NCBI RefSeq assembly: GCF_018904615.1
Contig: NZ_JADCNH010000034.1
Span: forward strand, 1-43,351
Source: Verticiella alkaliphila
Lineage (GTDB): Bacteria; Pseudomonadota; Gammaproteobacteria; Burkholderiales; Burkholderiaceae_B
DNA length: 43,351 nt
Direction of reading: 5' to 3'
The translations under genes and the position numbers were made by a program. This document shows, piece after piece, positions 16,564-28,100 of the stretch; the first letter of the stretch is position 1, and every line of letters starts with the position of its first letter. The notes beneath the pieces are model-generated. The model searched no databases. It saw nothing but the letters and a program-made list of their open reading frames with translations, and was not told the origin of the DNA.

Positions 16564-19158
16564 ATGAATACTGACTACCGCAAGCGCCTGCCCGGCACCG
16601 ATCTGGATTACTTCGACGCCCGCGAGGCCGTCGATGCCATCGAACCGGGCGCCTGGGCCAAGCTGCCCTATACCTCGCGCGTGCACGCCGAGAATCTCGT
16701 GCGCCGCTGCGATCCCGCCATGCTGGAACAATCGCTGCGCCAACTGATCGAGCGCCGTCGCGATCTGGACTTTCCTTGGTACCCGGCGCGCGTGGTGTGC
16801 CACGACATCCTCGGCCAGACGGCCCTGGTGGACCTGGCCGGCCTGCGCGACGCCATCGCCGAGAAGGGCGGCGACCCTGCCCTCGTGAACCCCGTGGTGC
16901 CCACGCAGCTGATCGTGGACCACTCGCTCGCCGTCGAGCACGCCGGCTTCGAGAAGGATGCGTTCGAGAAGAACCGCGCCATCGAAGACCGTCGCAACGA
17001 TGATCGCTTTCACTTCATCAACTGGACGAAGACCGCGTTCAAGAACGTGGATGTGATCCCGCCGGGCAACGGCATCATGCACCAGATCAACCTGGAGCGG
17101 ATGTCGCCCGTGATCCACGCCAAGGACGGCGTGGCCTATCCGGACACGCTGGTGGGCACCGACAGCCACACGCCGCACGTCGATGCCCTGGGCGTCATCG
17201 CCATCGGCGTGGGCGGCCTGGAAGCCGAGAACGTCATGCTGGGCCGCGCCTCCTGGATGCGCCTGCCCGACATCATCGGCGTCGAGCTCACGGGCCGGCT
17301 CGCCCCTGGTTCCACGGCCACCGATCTCGTGCTGGCGCTCACCGAGTTCCTGCGCAAGCAGAAGGTGGTGTCCGCCTATCTGGAGTTCTTCGGGGATGGC
17401 GTGCCCAGCCTCACGCTGGGCGATCGCGCCACGATCTCGAACATGACGCCGGAGTACGGCGCCACGGCGGCGATGTTCAGCATCGACCAGCAGACGATCG
17501 ACTACCTGCGCCTGACGGGCCGCGACGACACCCAGGTGGCGCTCGTGGAAACCTACGCCCGTGTGGCCGGCCTCTGGGCCGATGATCTCGCCACGGCCGA
17601 GTACGAGCGCGTGCTGCGCTTCGATCTGTCGTCCGTGCAGCGCAATATCGCTGGCCCCTCGAATCCGCACCGCCGCGTGGCCACGAGCGAACTCGCCCAG
17701 CACGGCATCACGGGCGCGTACGCGGAAGAACCCGGCCTCATGCCGGACGGCGCCGTCATCATCGCCGCCATCACGAGCTGTACGAACACCAGCAACCCGC
17801 GCAACGTGATCGCCGCGGGCCTGCTTGCACGCAACGCCAACCGCCGCGGCCTCACGCGCAAGCCGTGGGTGAAGAGCTCGCTCGCACCGGGCTCCAAGGC
17901 GGTGGAACTTTACCTGCAGGAAGCCGGCCTCCTGCCCGAACTCGAAGCCCTGGGCTTTGGCATCGTGGCCTTTGCCTGCACCACCTGCAACGGCATGAGC
18001 GGCGCGCTGGATCCGGTGATCCAACAGGAGATCATCGACCGGGATCTGTACGCCACGGCCGTGCTCTCGGGCAACCGCAACTTCGACGGGCGCATCCACC
18101 CCTACGCGAAGCAGGCGTTCCTGGCGTCGCCGCCGCTGGTCGTGGCCTATGCGATCGCCGGCACCATCCGCTTCGACATCGAGCGTGACGTGCTGGGCAC
18201 GGACGCCGAGGGCAAGCCGGTGACGCTGCAGGACATCTGGCCCACGGACGAGGAAATCGACGCGCTGGTGGCATCGAGCGTCAAGCCCGAGCACTTTCGC
18301 AAAGTCTACGAGCCAATGTTCGCCATCAGCGCGGCAAGCACCGAAGCCACGCCCCCCCTATACGACTGGCGCGGACAAAGTACCTACATTCGTCGTCCGC
18401 CGTACTGGGAAGGCGCGCTGGCCGGCGAGCGCACCCTCAAAGGCATGCGCGCGCTCGCCGTGCTGGGCGACAACATCACCACCGACCACCTCTCGCCCTC
18501 GAACGCCATCATGGCCGACAGCGCGGCAGGCGAGTACCTGACGAAGATGGGCGTGCCCGAGGAGGACTTCAACTCCTACGCCACCCACCGGGGGGATCAC
18601 CTCACGGCGCAGCGCGCCACCTTCGCCAACCCCAAGCTCATCAACGAGATGGCGGTGGTCGATGGCAAGGTGAAGCAAGGCTCGCTCACGCGCCTGGAGC
18701 CGGAAGGCAAGGTGGTGCGCATGTGGGAAGCCATCGAGACCTACATGGAGCGCAAGCAACCCCTCATCATCATCGCAGGCGCGGACTACGGCCAGGGTTC
18801 CTCGCGTGACTGGGCAGCCAAGGGCGTGCGTCTGGCGGGCGTGGAGGCCATCGTGGCCGAAGGCTTCGAGCGCATCCACCGCACCAACCTGGTCGGCATG
18901 GGCGTCCTGCCGCTGGAGTTCCTCCCGGGCACCACGCGCACCACGCTGGGCCTGGACGGCACGGAGACGTACGACGTGGTGGGCGAGCGCACGCCGCGCG
19001 CCACGCTCACCCTGGTCGTGCATCGCCGTGATGGCGAGCGCCTGGAGGTGCCGGTGACCTGTCGCCTGGACACGGCCGAGGAAGTCTCGATCTATGGCGC
19101 AGGCGGCGTGCTGCAACGGTTTGCCCAGGATTTCCTGGAAGCCAACGCGGCCGCGTAA
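16564..19158 (+). CDS. acnD: Fe/S-dependent 2-methylcitrate dehydratase AcnD
   Basis: Aconitase-like enzyme that dehydrates 2-methylcitrate and replaces PrpD in this form of the cycle. At 864 residues it has the domain order of aconitase A. The 4Fe-4S cysteines are in SCTNTSNPRN and FACTTCNGMSG. The swivel domain has GADYGQGSSRDWAAKG. The start MNTDYRKRLPG is chosen because upstream codons in this frame belong to the end of prpC. It needs PrpF to form the right isomer, and prpF follows 10 bp downstream. An ordinary aconitase A is unlikely given this context and the AcnD-like N-terminus. Confidence 0.95.
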   Translation: MNTDYRKRLPGTDLDYFDAREAVDAIEPGAWAKLPYTSRVHAENLVRRCDPAMLEQSLRQLIERRRDLDFPWYPARVVCHDILGQTALVDLAGLRDAIAEKGGDPALVNPVVPTQLIVDHSLAVEHAGFEKDAFEKNRAIEDRRNDDRFHFINWTKTAFKNVDVIPPGNGIMHQINLERMSPVIHAKDGVAYPDTLVGTDSHTPHVDALGVIAIGVGGLEAENVMLGRASWMRLPDIIGVELTGRLAPGSTATDLVLALTEFLRKQKVVSAYLEFFGDGVPSLTLGDRATISNMTPEYGATAAMFSIDQQTIDYLRLTGRDDTQVALVETYARVAGLWADDLATAEYERVLRFDLSSVQRNIAGPSNPHRRVATSELAQHGITGAYAEEPGLMPDGAVIIAAITSCTNTSNPRNVIAAGLLARNANRRGLTRKPWVKSSLAPGSKAVELYLQEAGLLPELEALGFGIVAFACTTCNGMSGALDPVIQQEIIDRDLYATAVLSGNRNFDGRIHPYAKQAFLASPPLVVAYAIAGTIRFDIERDVLGTDAEGKPVTLQDIWPTDEEIDALVASSVKPEHFRKVYEPMFAISAASTEATPPLYDWRGQSTYIRRPPYWEGALAGERTLKGMRALAVLGDNITTDHLSPSNAIMADSAAGEYLTKMGVPEEDFNSYATHRGDHLTAQRATFANPKLINEMAVVDGKVKQGSLTRLEPEGKVVRMWEAIETYMERKQPLIIIAGADYGQGSSRDWAAKGVRLAGVEAIVAEGFERIHRTNLVGMGVLPLEFLPGTTRTTLGLDGTETYDVVGERTPRATLTLVVHRRDGERLEVPVTCRLDTAEEVSIYGAGGVLQRFAQDFLEANAAA

Positions 19159-19168
19159 GGAGAATCCT

Positions 19169-20359
19169 ATGGCACATGCACCCCAGATCCGCGTTCCGGC
19201 CACCTACATGCGCGGTGGCACGAGCAAGGGCGTCTTCTTTCGCCTGGACGAGCTGCCCGCGAGCGCCCAGACACCGGGCGCCGCGCGCGATGCCCTGCTC
19301 TTGCGCGTGATCGGCAGCCCGGACCCCTACGGCAAGCAGATCGACGGCATGGGCGGGGCCACGTCCAGCACCAGCAAGACGGTGATCCTGTCGCGCAGCA
19401 CGCGCCCCGGACACGACGTGGACTACCTCTTCGGCCAAGTCTCGATCGATCGCAACTTCGTCGATTGGAGCGGCAACTGCGGCAATCTGTCTGCCGCAGT
19501 CGGCCCGTTTGCCGTGAGCCACGGCTTGATCGATGCCGAGCGCATCCCGGAGAACGGCGTCGTCACCGTCACCATCTGGCAGGCCAACATCGGCAAGACC
19601 ATCGTCGCGCACGTGCCCATCACGAACGGCGCCGTGCAGGAGACCGGGGATTTCGAGCTCGACGGCGTGACCTTCCCGGCCGCCGAGGTGCAGCTGGAAT
19701 TCATGGATCCCGCCGCTGACGACGACGATGGCGGTGGCGCCCTCTTTCCGACCGGCAATGTCGTCGACCAGCTCGAGGTGCCCGGCGTCGGCACCTTCGC
19801 GGCCACGATGATCAATTCGGGCATCCCGACGATCTTCGTGAATGCGGCTGACATCGGCTACACCGGCACGGAACTGCAGGACGCCATCAACGGCGACGCA
19901 GCGGCCCTGGCGCGCTTCGAGACGATCCGGGCCCACGGCGCACTGCGCATGGGGCTCATCCAGGATCTGGCCGAAGCCGGCACCCGCCAGCACACGCCCA
20001 AGATCGCCTTCGTCGCGCCCGCCACGGGCTATACCGCGTCCAGCGGCAAGACGATTGCGGCCGGCGACGTGGATCTCGTCGTGCGCGCGCTGTCCATGGG
20101 CAAGCTGCATCACGCCATGATGGGCACGGCAGCCGTGGCGATCGGGACGGCCGCCGCCATCGATGGCACGCTGGTGAACCGCGCGGCGGGCGGCGGCGAG
20201 CGCGAGGCGGTGCGCTTCGGCCACCCCTCCGGCACGCTGCGCGTGGGCGCCCAGGCCCAGCGCGTGAACGGGCAATGGACGGTCACCAAGGCCATCATGA
20301 GCCGCAGCGCCCGCGTACTGATGAGCGGCTGGGTGCACGTCCCAGGCGACGCCTTCTGA
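19169..20359 (+). CDS. prpF: 2-methylaconitate cis-trans isomerase PrpF
   Basis: Converts the AcnD product into the 2-methyl-cis-aconitate isomer that can be hydrated to 2-methylisocitrate. The 396-residue protein shows the PrpF family N-terminus RVPATYMRGGTSKGVFF and the segments GGATSSTSKT and WSGNCGNLSAAVGPFA, with the conserved Cys of the diaminopimelate-epimerase-like fold. TAAGGAG overlaps the acnD stop and provides the ribosome-binding site. It is the last gene of the operon, with a strong hairpin after its stop codon. Confidence 0.96.
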   Translation: MAHAPQIRVPATYMRGGTSKGVFFRLDELPASAQTPGAARDALLLRVIGSPDPYGKQIDGMGGATSSTSKTVILSRSTRPGHDVDYLFGQVSIDRNFVDWSGNCGNLSAAVGPFAVSHGLIDAERIPENGVVTVTIWQANIGKTIVAHVPITNGAVQETGDFELDGVTFPAAEVQLEFMDPAADDDDGGGALFPTGNVVDQLEVPGVGTFAATMINSGIPTIFVNAADIGYTGTELQDAINGDAAALARFETIRAHGALRMGLIQDLAEAGTRQHTPKIAFVAPATGYTASSGKTIAAGDVDLVVRALSMGKLHHAMMGTAAVAIGTAAAIDGTLVNRAAGGGEREAVRFGHPSGTLRVGAQAQRVNGQWTVTKAIMSRSARVLMSGWVHVPGDAF

Positions 20360-20365
20360 GCCGAG

Positions 20366-20396
20366 AGGTCATGCTCAGCCTGCCTGAGCATGACCT
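20366..20396 (+). terminator. Hairpin after prpF
   Basis: AGGTCATGCTCAG pairs perfectly with CTGAGCATGACCT (13 bp) around a 5-nt loop, directly after the prpF stop. The T-run is weak (a TTTT follows some 8 bp later), but the position and stem support a terminator for the prp operon. Confidence 0.65.
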
Positions 20397-20413
20397 ACCG
20401 CACGTTTTCCCTA

Positions 20414-20438
20414 GGCATTGTTCACCCCCGCGAACAAT
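20414..20438. promoter_or_regulatory. Probable LysR operator upstream of the dioxygenase gene
   Basis: GGCATTGTTCA (20414-20424) begins a dyad, ATTGTTC-N8-GAACAAT (20417-20438), of the T-N11-A type bound by LysR proteins. The same 11-mer precedes the lysR gene and mmsA. CCCTAGGCA also occurs twice here, at 20409-20417 and 20454-20462. Confidence 0.6.
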
Positions 20439-20608
20439 CTTTTCAGGCTTTCGCCCTAGGCAGCCCACGGGGTTGTTCCTATAGTCATCCATAAGGGACG
20501 CCCGCACGACAAGACGTCCTCAGCCCTGCCCCGTGCTGGCCCATGTGCCGCGCGAGCGCGCAGGTGGCCGCGACCGATGCGCCTCACGCGCGCCCCAGGC
20601 CTGCCTCG

Positions 20609-21466
20609 ATGACTTCCTCTTCTGCTGCGACGCCCCGGCTGCAACGGGATCCCATGACGTCCGGATTCGGCGCCTTCGTGCGCGGCGCGGATCTGCCGCA
20701 TCTGGCCGAGCGCCCCGAGGCCGCCGCGCAAGTGCGCGCCTGGCTGGACGAGCATCAGGCCCTCGTCCTCACGGACGTGGACGTGGATCCCGAAACCTTC
20801 GTCGCCCTGGCGGGCACGTTGGGCCCCGTGCGGCCGGCGCGGGTTCGGCATCCCAGCCTGACCGGGCCGGCCGGCGAACACCTCTTTGTGAGCGTGCGTG
20901 AGGGGACGAGTGCCCCGCGCGCTGCCATGCCGGACGACGCGGGCCATGTCTGGCACGTTGACTACACCTTCGTCGACCCGCCACCCCGGCTCTCCATGCT
21001 GTACGCGAAGACCGCGCCCGAGGGCGGCAGCCGCACGTGGTTCGCCGACATGACGCGCGTCTACGCCGCGCTGCCTGCCGAGCTCAAAGCCAGGATCGAC
21101 GGCCTTCAGGCCTGCCACTACTCGCACCCCCAGGGCGCGAACGAGCTCACCCCGGACACGCCACCGGTGCCCCTTGCCCAGCGCCAACAAGGCGTGCGCC
21201 ATGCCCTGGTGATGCGTGACGACCATGGCACGCCCTTCCTGTGTCTGCCCGCCCGCCCGGATTCGCTGATCGACGGCCTCAGCGAGGGCGAGAGCCGCGC
21301 GCTGCTCGAGGCGCTGTGGCCGTACGTCTTCGCGCACGGGCAGATTTGGGACTACGAACTGAGGTCAGGCGAGATCCTGGTCTGGAATAACCAAAAGCTC
21401 ATGCACAAACGAAGCGCATGGCCCACCCACGAGGAGAGACTGCTGTGGTTCCTGACGACACAATGA
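20609..21466 (+). CDS. TauD/TfdA-family Fe(II)/2-oxoglutarate dioxygenase
   Basis: Non-heme iron dioxygenase that would hydroxylate a small organic acid or ether using 2-oxoglutarate and oxygen. The iron triad is visible as WHVDYTF (His116, Asp118) and LMHKRSAW (His266). Arg277, in ERLLWF, fits the 2-oxoglutarate-binding Arg. Numbering is for the 285-residue form. The start is uncertain: 20543, 20609 and 20654 are all possible and none has a strong ribosome-binding site. The stop overlaps an ATG (ATGA) of the Bug receptor gene. The family also covers taurine and phenoxyacetate enzymes; the substrate is not predictable. Neighbouring LysR and MmsA genes suggest one regulon. Confidence 0.9.
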   Translation: MTSSSAATPRLQRDPMTSGFGAFVRGADLPHLAERPEAAAQVRAWLDEHQALVLTDVDVDPETFVALAGTLGPVRPARVRHPSLTGPAGEHLFVSVREGTSAPRAAMPDDAGHVWHVDYTFVDPPPRLSMLYAKTAPEGGSRTWFADMTRVYAALPAELKARIDGLQACHYSHPQGANELTPDTPPVPLAQRQQGVRHALVMRDDHGTPFLCLPARPDSLIDGLSEGESRALLEALWPYVFAHGQIWDYELRSGEILVWNNQKLMHKRSAWPTHEERLLWFLTTQ

Positions 21467-21521
21467 AAAAGCGGCCCGGCGAGGCACGCACACAGCCGGC
21501 CTCCGCGGGCGCCGGGCCACG

Positions 21522-22469
21522 ATGCTGGCGCTGGCCGCCCTGGCCGCGCCAAGCGTGCTCCTGCCGCGCGCCGCCCGTGCGCAAAGCTGGCCCGATGGGC
21601 CCGTGCGCATCATCGTCCCCTTTGCTGGCGGCACGCCGCCCGATACGTATTGCCGGGTGTTCGGCGAGAAGTTGAGCCACCGCATCGGCCAGCCCGTCAT
21701 CGTCGATCTGCGCCCCGGGGCCAGCACCACGATCGGCACGGCCTTCGCCGCCAAGGCGAAGCCGGACGGCCAGACAATTGCCTACCTCACCAACTCCTCG
21801 CTCACGGCGGCGCCCAATCTCTTCAAGTCGCTGCAATACGATCCGGAGAAGGATTTCTCGGCCATCACCGTGATGCTCGAATCCTACTTCTGCATCGGCG
21901 TGCGGCCCGAGGATGCTAAGCTCACGCTGCAGGACTTCGCCGAGCGCGTGCGCCAGAACCCGGGCAATGCGATGGGCGGGGGCAGCTCCACGGCAGAAGT
22001 CGCCAACATGCTGTTCACCAAGGCGGCCGGCCTGAACCACTCGTACGCGCGCTACAACTCCAACCAGTCGTACAACGATCTCTTTGGTGGCCGGCTGTCT
22101 GCCGTGTGGGCACCGCTCAATTCGGCGCTTGCCATGGCGCGCCAGGGCAAGCTGCACATTCTCGCCATCACCGGGCCGCGCCGCGTATCAGTGCTGCCGG
22201 ACGTGCCCACGCTCAACGAGGTCTATCCCGGCGTGATCGTGGAGAGCTGGAGCGGCTTCTTCGTGCCGTCCAGTACACCGCGGCCGCTAGTCGCCACGCT
22301 GTACGAGCACGTGGATGCCGTGGTGCGCGATCCTGAGATCCAGGAGCGCGGCCGCCAGGATGGCACCCAGCCGCTCAAGCTCAGCCCGGAGCAATCGGAC
22401 GCCTACGTGACCAAGGACTTCCCGCGCTGGAAGGACTTGCTCACGAGCGCCGGTATCGAACCCCAGTGA
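21522..22469 (+). CDS. Bug-type periplasmic substrate-binding protein (TctC family), N-terminus possibly frameshifted
   Basis: Secreted receptor of the tripartite tricarboxylate transporter (TTT) class, common in Bordetella and relatives. The mature part begins QSWPDGPVRIIVPFAGGTPPD, with the usual two-lobe Bug pattern (PGASTTIGTAFAAKAKPDG, SGFFVPSSTPRPLV). The listed ATG gives a 20-residue hydrophobic signal, MLALAALAAPSVLLPRAARA, without a positive n-region. A better start is the ATG at 21463 (MKKRPGEARTQPAS), which overlaps the dioxygenase stop. It is in another frame and would join if one C were added near 21510, reading SAGRRATMLALAA. No membrane TTT genes are nearby, so the receptor is an orphan. 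Confidence 0.9.
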   Translation: MLALAALAAPSVLLPRAARAQSWPDGPVRIIVPFAGGTPPDTYCRVFGEKLSHRIGQPVIVDLRPGASTTIGTAFAAKAKPDGQTIAYLTNSSLTAAPNLFKSLQYDPEKDFSAITVMLESYFCIGVRPEDAKLTLQDFAERVRQNPGNAMGGGSSTAEVANMLFTKAAGLNHSYARYNSNQSYNDLFGGRLSAVWAPLNSALAMARQGKLHILAITGPRRVSVLPDVPTLNEVYPGVIVESWSGFFVPSSTPRPLVATLYEHVDAVVRDPEIQERGRQDGTQPLKLSPEQSDAYVTKDFPRWKDLLTSAGIEPQ

Positions 22470-22484
22470 GGCCGAGCGAGACGA

Positions 22485-23417
22485 TCAGACCGGGAACCCG
22501 GGCTGCATCGTCTCGCGCAGGTGTGCCACGAGCAGCTGCACGGCCCGTGGCACATGCACGCTGTACGGCCGGATCGCGTAGATCTGGCCGCCGAAGGCGC
22601 CCACCGAGCGCCAATCCGGCAGCACGCGACGCAACGCGCCGGCGGCAAGCGCCTGCGAGGCGCTGAAATCCGGCATCAACGCGATGCCGCAATCGGCGAG
22701 CGCCAGCTCGCGCAGGGTCTCGCTGTTATTGGCCGTGAACGTCCCGCGAATCGACACGCTCACCCGCTCGCCGGCCTGCTCTGGCTTCTCGAAGCTCCAG
22801 ACCGGCGTCGTCGCGCCCCGCATGTAGTGCAGACAATTGTGCTGCCCCAGATCCGCCGGCGCGCGCGGCGTGCCCTTCTCTGCCAGGTAGGCCTCGCTGG
22901 CCACCAACACGGATTCGGTCGGGCACAAGGTCCAGGCCACGTGCGTATCGGGTACGGCCTCCACATGCCGGATGGCGAGATCGAAGCCTTCGTCCGCGAG
23001 CGAACTCAGCCGATCGGAGAGCTCCAGCTGGAGCTGGATCCCGGGATAGGCTTTCAGGAAGGACGTCATGTGCGGCACGATGTGCTGCCGGCCCAGGGCC
23101 ACGGGCGCCGTCACGCGCACGGAGCCCGCGGGTTCGCCGGAGAGATCGCGCACGCTGGAGAAGCCCTGCTCGATCTGCACGAAGGCATCGCGCGTGGAGG
23201 CCACCAACTGCAGGGCAGCCTCCGTCAGCCGCACGCTGCGCGTGGTGCGGCGTACGAGCAGCAGCCCCGTGGCCTGCTCGAGCTCGGCAATGCGATAACT
23301 GACCGCAGCCTTGCTCACGCCCAGCCGCGCCGCGGCCGCCGTGAAGCTGCCTTCCACCTGGAGCACGCCCAGCCAGTGCAGGTGCGACCAGAGCGCGTCC
23401 ACTTTCTTCGTCTTCAT
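22485..23417 (-). CDS. LysR-family transcriptional regulator
   Basis: 310 residues. The N-terminal winged HTH reads [40 protein letters not shown], then [12 protein letters not shown]. The C-terminal part has the two-lobe LysR substrate domain with [17 protein letters not shown] near the end. I chose the ATG giving [10 protein letters not shown]; the longer frame would translate the operator region. It is divergent from mmsA and convergent with the Bug gene. The 11-mer GGCATTGTTCA sits immediately upstream of its start, before mmsA and before the dioxygenase gene, so it probably regulates all three. The inducer is unknown. Confidence 0.93.
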   Translation of the reverse strand: MKTKKVDALWSHLHWLGVLQVEGSFTAAAARLGVSKAAVSYRIAELEQATGLLLVRRTTRSVRLTEAALQLVASTRDAFVQIEQGFSSVRDLSGEPAGSVRVTAPVALGRQHIVPHMTSFLKAYPGIQLQLELSDRLSSLADEGFDLAIRHVEAVPDTHVAWTLCPTESVLVASEAYLAEKGTPRAPADLGQHNCLHYMRGATTPVWSFEKPEQAGERVSVSIRGTFTANNSETLRELALADCGIALMPDFSASQALAAGALRRVLPDWRSVGAFGGQIYAIRPYSVHVPRAVQLLVAHLRETMQPGFPV

Positions 23418-23420
23418 GCG

Positions 23421-23505
23421 GGCATTGTTCAGGATGCCAAACAGTTCGTCCAGTCCTGCGGCGTTGTCCCTCATCCCCCGCGCTTTTAGACTGGGGCATT
23501 GTTCA
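23421..23505. promoter_or_regulatory. lysR-mmsA control region with two GGCATTGTTCA boxes
   Basis: The box occurs at 23421-23431, beside the lysR ATG, and at 23495-23505, 20 bp before the mmsA ATG, both in the same orientation. The first extends to an imperfect dyad, ATTGTTC-N8-AAACAGT. A third copy at 20414 precedes the dioxygenase gene. Confidence 0.6.
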
Positions 23506-23524
23506 ATCACCAGGGAAACGCATC

Positions 23525-25051
<1,527 letters not shown>

Positions 25052-25120
25052 GCCCAGAGCCCGCGGCTGACGGCTGACGGGAGCGTATGCCGGCAGCCGC
25101 CCGCGCGCGTTGCGTGAGCG

Positions 25121-28100
25121 TCAGGTGCCCCGAGACGCCGCCACGCGATACCCGCCATCCGGCGCGCGCCGGATGTCACGACGCTGCACGAGATCGTCCA
25201 GCAGGCGGGCGGCAACATCCACGTTCTCCTGCTGCGCAAGTCGGGTCACGATCGCCAGCGCGCGCCCACGCACCCCGCTCGAGAGCTTGCCATTGCGCAC
25301 CACCTCGCCCAATGCCTGCACGGCCTGCGGCGAGCCCTGGCGGCCGAGATCCGCCAGGTGCCAGAAGGCGCGCGAGTAATCGCGCGACTCGGGCTGCTCG
25401 TTGAGGAGCACCGAGACGAGGCCCAGCCGCGCGGCCACGTGACCGCGCGCGACGGCGCGCTCATACCACTGCTCGGCCTGCTCCAGGGACGTGCGCACCC
25501 CATAGCCGCGCTGGTACGCCACCGCGAGGTTGTACATACCCCCCGGCAACCCGTTCTCGGCAGCCATCCGAAAGCTCTCGAATGCCGCATCGCGGTCGGG
25601 CTCGCCGCCGACGCCGTCAAGGTAGGCCACGCCCAGGTTGTTGGCGGCCGCCGCGTCACCGGCTTGTTCGCCTGCACGATAGGCGTCGATGGCCCGCTCG
25701 ATGGGTATGCCGGGCAGTTTGCCTTCGGCGATCAGATCGCCCAGAAAGCGGTGGGCCAAGGGCTCGCCAGCGGCGATGGCATCCCGGTAGTGCTGCGCGG
25801 CGCGAACGGGATCCGGCGCATCGCCCAGTCGGCCCTCCGCCACGGCGCCGCCCAGCAGCATTAGCGCCCGCCCCCGCTCGGGGCCATCCAACCGCGCCTG
25901 CAGCATCGCCAACGTCGCCCGTTGCCCGCCTGGCTCGGTGCTGGCCTCGTACACCTGGCGCAAGGCCTGCGCCGCCAGCGCACTGCGCGTGCGCTCCATC
26001 GCATCGACGAGCACGAAGAGCGCGCGTTCTCGCACCTCGGTTGTCGTGGGCAGATCCCCTTGCCCTGTCGCCAGCGCGACGAGCGTGCCTGCCGCCCAAC
26101 CGTTGCGGGCTTCCAGTGCGCGGGTCAGCCAGTCGAAGGCGGCATCCACGTCCGCAGGCTGCCCGGGCGTGCCGAGATACCGGTGGCGGGCATGCAGCGT
26201 CATGGCTTCCGCGTTGCCGGATTCCGCGCTGCGCCGCGCCCAGCGCGCCGCTTCGGCCAGATCCTGCGGGCCATCGTTGCGCTCGGCATAGCTCACGGCC
26301 AGGTTGTAGGAGGCAGCAGAGTCTCCTGCTAGCGCCGCCTGCTGCCACAGGCCCACGGCTCTGGGCACATCCTGCTCCACGCCGCTACCGAGCTTGTACA
26401 TCGCGGCCAATTCGGACGCCGCGGCGGCGCTGCCTTCGTTGGCGGCCCGGCGATACAGCCGCACGGCTCGGGCCGGATCGGCCGGCACGCCAATGCCCTT
26501 CTCCACCATCTGCGCGAGCTTGAACGTGTAGTCACCATCACGGGCGGTATCGAGCACCTTCGTCAACCCCGCCGCCCCTTGGACGGGATCGGGAAAGCTC
26601 GTGAGCAGGCCGTTGTTGGCCAGCACCGCCAGCGACGCCTGCGCCCGTGCATCGCCCTGCCCGGCGGCACGCCGATACAGCGCGATCGCCCGATCCACGT
26701 TGCGACGAACGCCGACGCCGTGCTCGAACACCACGGCCAGATGCCGCGTGCCGATCGGATCCCCCAGCGCAGCCGCGCGTCGATACAGGGCCACGGCTTC
26801 GTCGCGATCGCGGTCGCGGCCCACGCCATTCTCGGCGGCGTGGCCGAGATCGGACAGGGCTTCGGTCTCACCCGCGGCTGCTGCCCGCCGGAACCAGATC
26901 AACGCCGCGGCCGGGTCGGCGGCCACGCCCCGACCTTGCTGCAGCTGGCGGGCCAGCAACAGCATGCCGCGCGGGCTGCCCCGCTCGGCCGCCTGACGCG
27001 TGAGCGCATGGGCCTTGACCAGATCCGCAGGCTCGCCGCGGCCCTCGCCTGCCATGCGCGCCTGCTCCAGCAAGGCATCGACGTTGCCCGCGCCCGCTGC
27101 CCGCTCGAACCAGAACGTGGCCTCACGATCGTCGTGCTCGGCCAACTGCGGATCGGCGTACACCCGCCCCAGCACCACCATCGCCGCCACGTTTCCCTGA
27201 GTCGAGCGCTCGCGCAACTGCTTCAGCGTGGCCGCGCGATCGAGCTTCGCATCCATCGCGAACCGTAGATTGAGATCCAGGTAGCGCGCGGCTGCCGGGT
27301 CATGCCCGGCGCTCATCGCGCGGCGATACCAGGCAAACACCTGAGAGCCTGGACGCTGGCCGTCGGCCAGCTTCGCCATGTCGAGCTCGGCGAGCCGATA
27401 CCAGGCCTCGGCGCTGCCCGCATCCCCCGCCTTCAGATACCAGTCACGCGCGGCATGCCCAGGCTGCAGGGCATTGCGATCGCGCTCGGCCTCGAAGGCG
27501 CCCAGCGCCAGCATCGCCTGCGAATCCCCCAGCCCGGCAGACTGGCGCAACAGCTCCAGCCCGCGCTCCACGTCGTGTCGACACCCTCGCCATACAGGTA
27601 GGCATAGCCCAGGTCGCGCGCCGCCAGTGCGTCCCCCTTCAAGGCCTTGCCGTAGAGATCGAAAAGCGCGGGCGTCACAGGTGCCGCATTGAGCACCAAG
27701 GGCCCGGTGAGCGCATCCTCCGTCCAGGGGATCTGCTCGCCCTGGGTATCGCGCGAGACGCGATCGCGCACCTTGCGCATGATGATGCCGATGTCCTGGC
27801 CTGGCACGAGCAGCTCGTCGATGAGGGCATAGGTGAACGGGCTCAGCTCCCGATCCTCCCAGCCCGCGTCGTCGTAGGCCAGATCGCCCGGGGCCGCAGC
27901 GTAGGCGAAGAACGCGCCGGTCGCGCGCGGCGGCGGCGCCAGCCCTGTCTTGCCACCGCGAATCAACTCGGCATCGTCCTCGCGGCAGGCATCGAGCACG
28001 AACACTGTGGCCGCGGCCTTCAAGGCGCCCAGCCGCGTGGAGAGCGCGGCCAGATCCAGCGTGCGGTATTCGCCCTCGGCATCGGCGTCGCCCAGGATCA

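Noticed and set aside
16492-18294. Open frame of 600 codons on the minus strand
   Set aside because: Antisense to acnD; no motifs.
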